Of a DNA stretch of 64,000 bases, positions 60,191-64,000 are shown in pieces. Each line of letters begins with the position of its first letter. The stretch's first letter is position 1. Origin of the DNA: Heterobasidion occidentale (Eukaryota; Basidiomycota; Agaricomycetes; Russulales; Bondarzewiaceae). The notes under the pieces are model-generated. The model saw only the letters and a list, made by a program, of their open reading frames with translations, was not told the origin of the DNA and did not search any database. The stretch is taken from contig JBCAQO010000007.1 of assembly GCA_039111635.1 (NCBI GenBank), positions 1,054,001 through 1,118,000 of the forward strand, read 5' to 3'. A program made the translations under genes and the position numbers.

Positions 60191-60876
60191 TAGAGTGGTG
60201 GCGGCGGGGGTGGCTGGCTGGCTGGCTAGGGCGGAGGCTAGCGGCGCGCACGTCGCGTCATGGCGGGGGACTAAGAGGACGGGAGCGTGTGTGTGTGTGT
60301 GCGTGCGTGGGCTGTGCAGCGGTCGCTTGGGCACAGTTTGGTTGAGGGGCGCGAGGGGGGGGGGCAGCGCTCGGAGTCGGGCGAGAAGGACGGAAGGGGG
60401 AAGAGGGGGAGGGCAAATTGTTGGAGGGAGGAGGCCAGGGGATCGGGGATGTGCCGGTGATGGCGGCTGGAGAGGACGGAGGGTCGGATTGAAGCTGGGG
60501 CTGGAAGGGGAAGGAAGGGGGCGAGGGCGAGGGCGAGAGGACGAGCGAGGGCAGGGATTGGACAGGGCCGGAGGGCTGGCGTCAAAAATGGATGATGGAA
60601 GGATGCGAAGCTGTGCGCCGCCTGCTTTGCCCCATTCGACCCGGCGGTGCCGCGTGGACGGGTGAGCGGGCGACGGGAGGGGGCGTGCAGGGGGCGTGCA
60701 GGGGGAGGGTGGATGGAGGGAGGGAGCGAGGTCGGTCGAGTAGATGGAGGGACGGGGAGGGACACGGGGAACCATGGGAAGGGGAGCGATGAGGACGGGG
60801 AGTTGGATCGGGGGGAGGGGACAGGTGTGGTGGCTCTGGAGGGACGAGCGCCTTGTGGGAAGTGGCTGACCAGTGG

Positions 60877-60882
60877 TTTATA
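60877..60882 (-). promoter_or_regulatory. Possible minus-strand TATA box
   Basis: TATAAA on the minus strand at the exact point where strand composition flips, about 100 bases before a minus-strand ATG at 60775. Could mark a divergent transcript; weak. Confidence 0.25.
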
Positions 60883-61388
60883 GCCGGGAGGACTGGAGCG
60901 AGCGGGGGTCTGCCCCTGGTCCCGTCTGCCTTCTGCCCGTGTACATCTTATAATTCCGTCGTCGTCTCCGTCCGCGACGCCTAATCCCTCCCCCATCCCA
61001 CTAATACACACCCCGAGCCCCTCGCTGCCCTCCCCGCGCCTCGCTCTAATCAGTCCCATCCGCCCCCCCACTCACCCACTCACCCACCCACCCACTCGAG
61101 ACGCGGCAACCCGCCTCATCCATCTCTTCGCCTTCCCCCCGCCACCCATCGTCATCGAGAGACGGGCGGTGCACAGTCTCTGGCAACTCTCTAGCTACCG
61201 GCTGCTTCCCAGGTCTGTTCTGTTCCCGTCCCCAAACACCCACACCTCTCAATCCCATCTTCTCAGACGCTGATCCCTCCCTCCCGTTATAGCCTCCAAC
61301 ATCCCCTCCGTCCCGACCTCTCCTAGCCCCGTCCCCTCCCTCCCTCCGCACCCACACACCTTATCCTAATACTACTACAAACTCTATA

Positions 61389-64000
61389 ATGGACCCTTAC
61401 GCGTCCCTTCCCCGCTACGCTTCCACAAACCCCTCCTTCCCTCATTACCCACAGCCCTCTCCCTCGCTCTCACACCCAGCCCACTCCCTTTCCCTCCACG
61501 CACAACAACCTCACGACCTCTCTCTCTCCGCTTACCACTCCGCCTCCTCTGCATCGCCCCGCCCCACCCATCCTCGTCCTCCTCCTCGTCCTCCTCTAAT
61601 GCCAATACCGTGTCCGCCGCCTCTCTCGGCCACCAGTCCGCCATCCAGGCCTTCGCGCAGGACGCCGGGCGCGCAGGCGGGCTCTCGCGCCCGTTGACCC
61701 TCCAGGAGAAGGACCGCCTCGAGCACCTCGACAGGCTCAAGTTCTTCCTCACCACCGCGCCCTCCCACTGGTCCACCTCCGTCCCTGGCCCCGTCGCCGC
61801 CTCTGCCTCCCTCCTCCCCGACCCGACCACCACCGCGGCGGACGCCGACCCCAGCGCGCCCCACCACGCCGCGTCCCACCCCAACCTCAAGCGCTTCCTC
61901 CTCCCGAACCAGGAGCACGTCTCGTGCGTCCTCTGGAACGGCCTCTACCACATCACCGGCACCGACATCGTCCGCGCCCTCGTTTTCCGCTTCGAGGCCT
62001 TTGGCCGCCCCGTCAAGAACATGAAAAAGTTCGAGGAGGGCGTCTTCAGCGACCTCCGCAACCTCAAGCCCGGCGTCGATGCGTGCTTGGAGGAGCCCAA
62101 GGTGAGGCCGGGCCTTCCTTTCTTTTGTTTACATACATGCATCTTCTCTTTGCCTCGCGTGCAGGCAGTCGCCCGCACTTTGTGTTTTTTTTTCGTTGGT
62201 TCTTTTTCCGTGCCCGCTGTGATCGGCCGCGTGTCCTGCATTCCTCGTGCCGTGCCGTGTCTTACCGTGTGTGCGGTCCTGAGCCTTGACTGATCGCATC
62301 TCGTGTCATCCCACAGTCGCCGTTCCTCGACCTTCTCTTCAAGTACCAGTGCATCCGCACGCAGAAGAAACAAAAGGTCTTTTTCTGGTGCGTCCCCCGC
62401 CTCGCCGCTTCGCTCCCGAGCTGACGCATCCTCCTCCCCGCCGCCGCGGCGCGCACAGGTTCTCCGTCCCACACGACCGCCTCTTCCTCGACGCCCTCGA
62501 GCGCGACCTCAAGCGCGAGAAGATGGGCCTCGAGCCGACCACCGTCGTCGCCGGCGAGCCCGCGCTCTCCTTCCGCTACGACGCGAAGCGCTCGCTCTAC
62601 GAGCAGTTCTCGCGCGCGCACGCACGCCAGCGCCGCGCGCCGCGCCTGTCGCACCAGCACCACCAGCGGCACCCGTCCTCCGCCTCGGCGTCCGCGTCCG
62701 CCTCGATGTCCGACGCGGACGAGTACGAGTACGAGTACGCCGCGCGCGGCCATGGCGGCGTGTGGACGCGGACGACGAGGGCGACGACATGGGCATCGGG
62801 AACAAGATGGTCAGCACCGCGGACACGATCGTCGCGGACGCGTTCGGCGCGGCCGAGGACGGCGCGGCGTCGGCGTCGGCGTCGGTCTCCACGGACGAGG
62901 ACGGCGGCCGCGCGGAGCGGGCGGGGTTCGCTGGCGGGCCAGCGCGGCGTTCCTCACCATGTTCTCGCTCTTCGAGGGCTCGCCGAGCTACAAGCAGCGC
63001 AGGCGGCGCCAGCCGAAGGCCGCTGCGGCCGCCACGGCCTCCACCACCGGTGCGGCTCAGCGCGCGGGGGACGAGCCGGGCGCGCAGGCGCGGCAGGGGA
63101 TGGGTCCGCGATGGGGATGGGGATGGGGCAGGGCCAGGCGATGGTGATTGACGAGCGGCAGGTGGCGCCGAGCGTGGGGATCAGCATGGGCTTGGGGATC
63201 AGCGCGCCGGATATGTTCCTCGCGCAGGCGCAGGCGCAGGCCGGGCCTGCGCGTGGGGGGATGGGGGCCGCGTATGGGGGCCGCATGCAGCAACATCAGC
63301 AGCAGCACAATCAGTATCAGCGGCCCTCGCATCAGGCTCAGCAGCTGCTGCAGCATCAGCAACACCGGACCCAGCAGCACGTGCAGCAGCAGCAACAGCA
63401 ACAGCAGCAGCAGCAGCAGCAACAGTTGCAGGGCCTCGGCGCGTTCGCGAATGCCGCGCCCCCGATGTATGCCTCTCCTGTGCCGAGCCCGATGTCGGCG
63501 CTGCATCAGCAGCAGGTGCAGAGACAGAACACGTTCCCGATGTACAGTCCGAGTGGGATGCCGGAGCTCGCGCCGGCCCCGAGGCACTCTGCGACGCTCC
63601 CGTCCGGCGCGCTGCAGTACACGCTCGCCGACCCCTCCGTCTCCGTCTCCGTCTCCGCCTCCGCCTCGCCCGCCTTGACCTCGACCTCGACCATGGCCTC
63701 GGCCTCGGCCTCCTCCGCCACCGCGTCCAGTTCCACGTCCGTCGGCGGGGGGCAGACGATCAAGGCGTTCGCGTGCCCGCTGTTCTCGTGCGGGCGGCTG
63801 TTCAAGCGCATGGAGCACCTCAAGCGGCACGTGCGCACGCACACGATGGAGCGCCCGTTCGTGTGCCCGCGCTGCAGGAAGCGCTTCTCGCGCTCGGACA
63901 ACCTCAGCCAGCACGTGCGCATCCACGTGCGCGCGGACGCGGAGGCCGGCGGCGCCGGGACCAGCCTCGGTGGCAGCGTGCGGATGGCGTCGGCGCCGGG
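61389..64000 (+). CDS. STE12: Ste12-type transcription factor, 3' end outside window
   Basis: Target of pheromone and filamentation MAP kinase pathways; controls mating, invasive growth and fruiting. ATG 61389 ([20 protein letters not shown]). The STE homeodomain-like DNA-binding region is unmistakable: [62 protein letters not shown], then [20 protein letters not shown] and [20 protein letters not shown]. The conserved [17 protein letters not shown] block is at about 62957. A Gln-rich region with a Q14 run follows, then two C2H2 fingers (63760-63915: [15 protein letters not shown] and [20 protein letters not shown]), as in filamentous fungi and unlike yeast. Introns at about 62102-62316 and in the FFW-FSVPH joint. 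The literal frame breaks near 61563 and 63108, and probably near 62763 and 62942, each needing one extra base; short introns are possible for the middle two. Confidence 0.93.
63384..63425 (+). repeat. CAG/CAA repeat, poly-Gln in STE12
   Basis: Fourteen CAG/CAA codons in a row encoding Gln within a larger Gln/His-rich region (63290-63430) between the STE domain and the zinc fingers. Length polymorphism is likely. Confidence 0.9.

Larger units (their letters stand above)
52174..61388. other. 9-kb gene-poor region before STE12
   Basis: No convincing coding region on either strand, although ORFs up to 346 codons arise from GC-rich low-complexity DNA. From 52 to 56 kb the base composition is ordinary. 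After about 56.5 kb it becomes GC-rich with many simple repeats: a (CACGCC)n-like run at 57185-57220, an ATTGCC array at 57513-57590, (CG)8 at 57594-57609, and GAGACG, GTAT and poly-G runs to 60.4 kb. From about 58 to 60.89 kb the plus strand is G/A-rich; from 60.9 kb to the STE12 ATG it is C/T-rich. This is best read as promoter and long leader of STE12, perhaps with a divergent transcript. Confidence 0.5.

Noticed and set aside
59735..60775. 346-codon minus ORF, Pro/Ser-rich, with a TATA-like box upstream
   Set aside because: Composition follows the C-rich strand of simple-sequence DNA, no family motif, and overlapping ORFs in other frames are equally open. Kept only as a possible transcript, not a protein.

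Overview
This 64 kb window looks like nuclear DNA of a filamentous basidiomycete, most likely an Agaricomycete. Genes are split by many 45-90 nt GT-AG introns, intergenic spaces are short in the first 52 kb, and several proteins are typical of the group: a DUF6534-type membrane protein, an Msb1/Mug8-domain polarity protein, and a Ste12 regulator that carries C2H2 fingers. There are no rRNA or tRNA genes, CRISPR arrays or recognisable transposons. The gene models here were built by hand from reading frames, splice signals and recalled family motifs; no database search was run.

Layout. 0-4.5 kb: the 3' part of a DUF6534-like membrane protein gene (+) and a one-exon zinc-finger-like gene (-). 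4.5-12.2 kb: a mitochondrial 2-oxodicarboxylate carrier (-), divergent from a secreted GH35 beta-galactosidase (+), then SRP9 (+). 12.4-18.5 kb: two Ser/Pro-rich disordered orphan genes (-) and a small protein with an internal duplication (+). 18.8-30.1 kb, almost all minus strand: an aromatic amino acid decarboxylase, a single-pass membrane protein, a small heat-shock protein with heat-shock elements upstream, a TauD/TfdA dioxygenase, a short orphan and an SVOP-like MFS transporter. 31.5-43.1 kb: a roughly 1,950-residue Msb1/Mug8-domain protein with a huge acidic V-E-E-x-P repeat tail (+), convergent with glycogen phosphorylase (-). 44.3-52.2 kb: a Ser-rich orphan (+), a cytochrome P450 (-) and an amidase-signature enzyme (+). 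52.2-61.4 kb: about 9 kb without a convincing gene, increasingly GC-rich and full of low-complexity DNA. 61.4-64 kb: a STE12 homologue (+) running off the window.

The genes do not form an obvious pathway cluster. Metabolic enzymes (carrier, galactosidase, decarboxylase, dioxygenase, phosphorylase, P450, amidase) are interspersed with signalling and morphogenesis genes (Msb1-like, Ste12) and housekeeping genes (SRP9). The decarboxylase, dioxygenase, MFS and P450 are separated by unrelated genes, so I do not call a secondary-metabolite cluster.

The most important technical observation is that several otherwise well-conserved genes (SRP9, the decarboxylase, the Msb1-like gene, STE12) need a one-base insertion to keep the family frame. 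All the clear cases go in the same direction and often lie at homopolymers. Residual one-base deletions in the assembly explain this better than pseudogenes, and annotators should expect broken automatic models there. The most interesting biological details are a 5-nt microexon in the carrier gene, a GC-AG intron in the MFS gene, the acidic repeat tail of the Msb1-like protein, and the long regulatory-looking region before STE12. I saw no clearly new multi-gene system.
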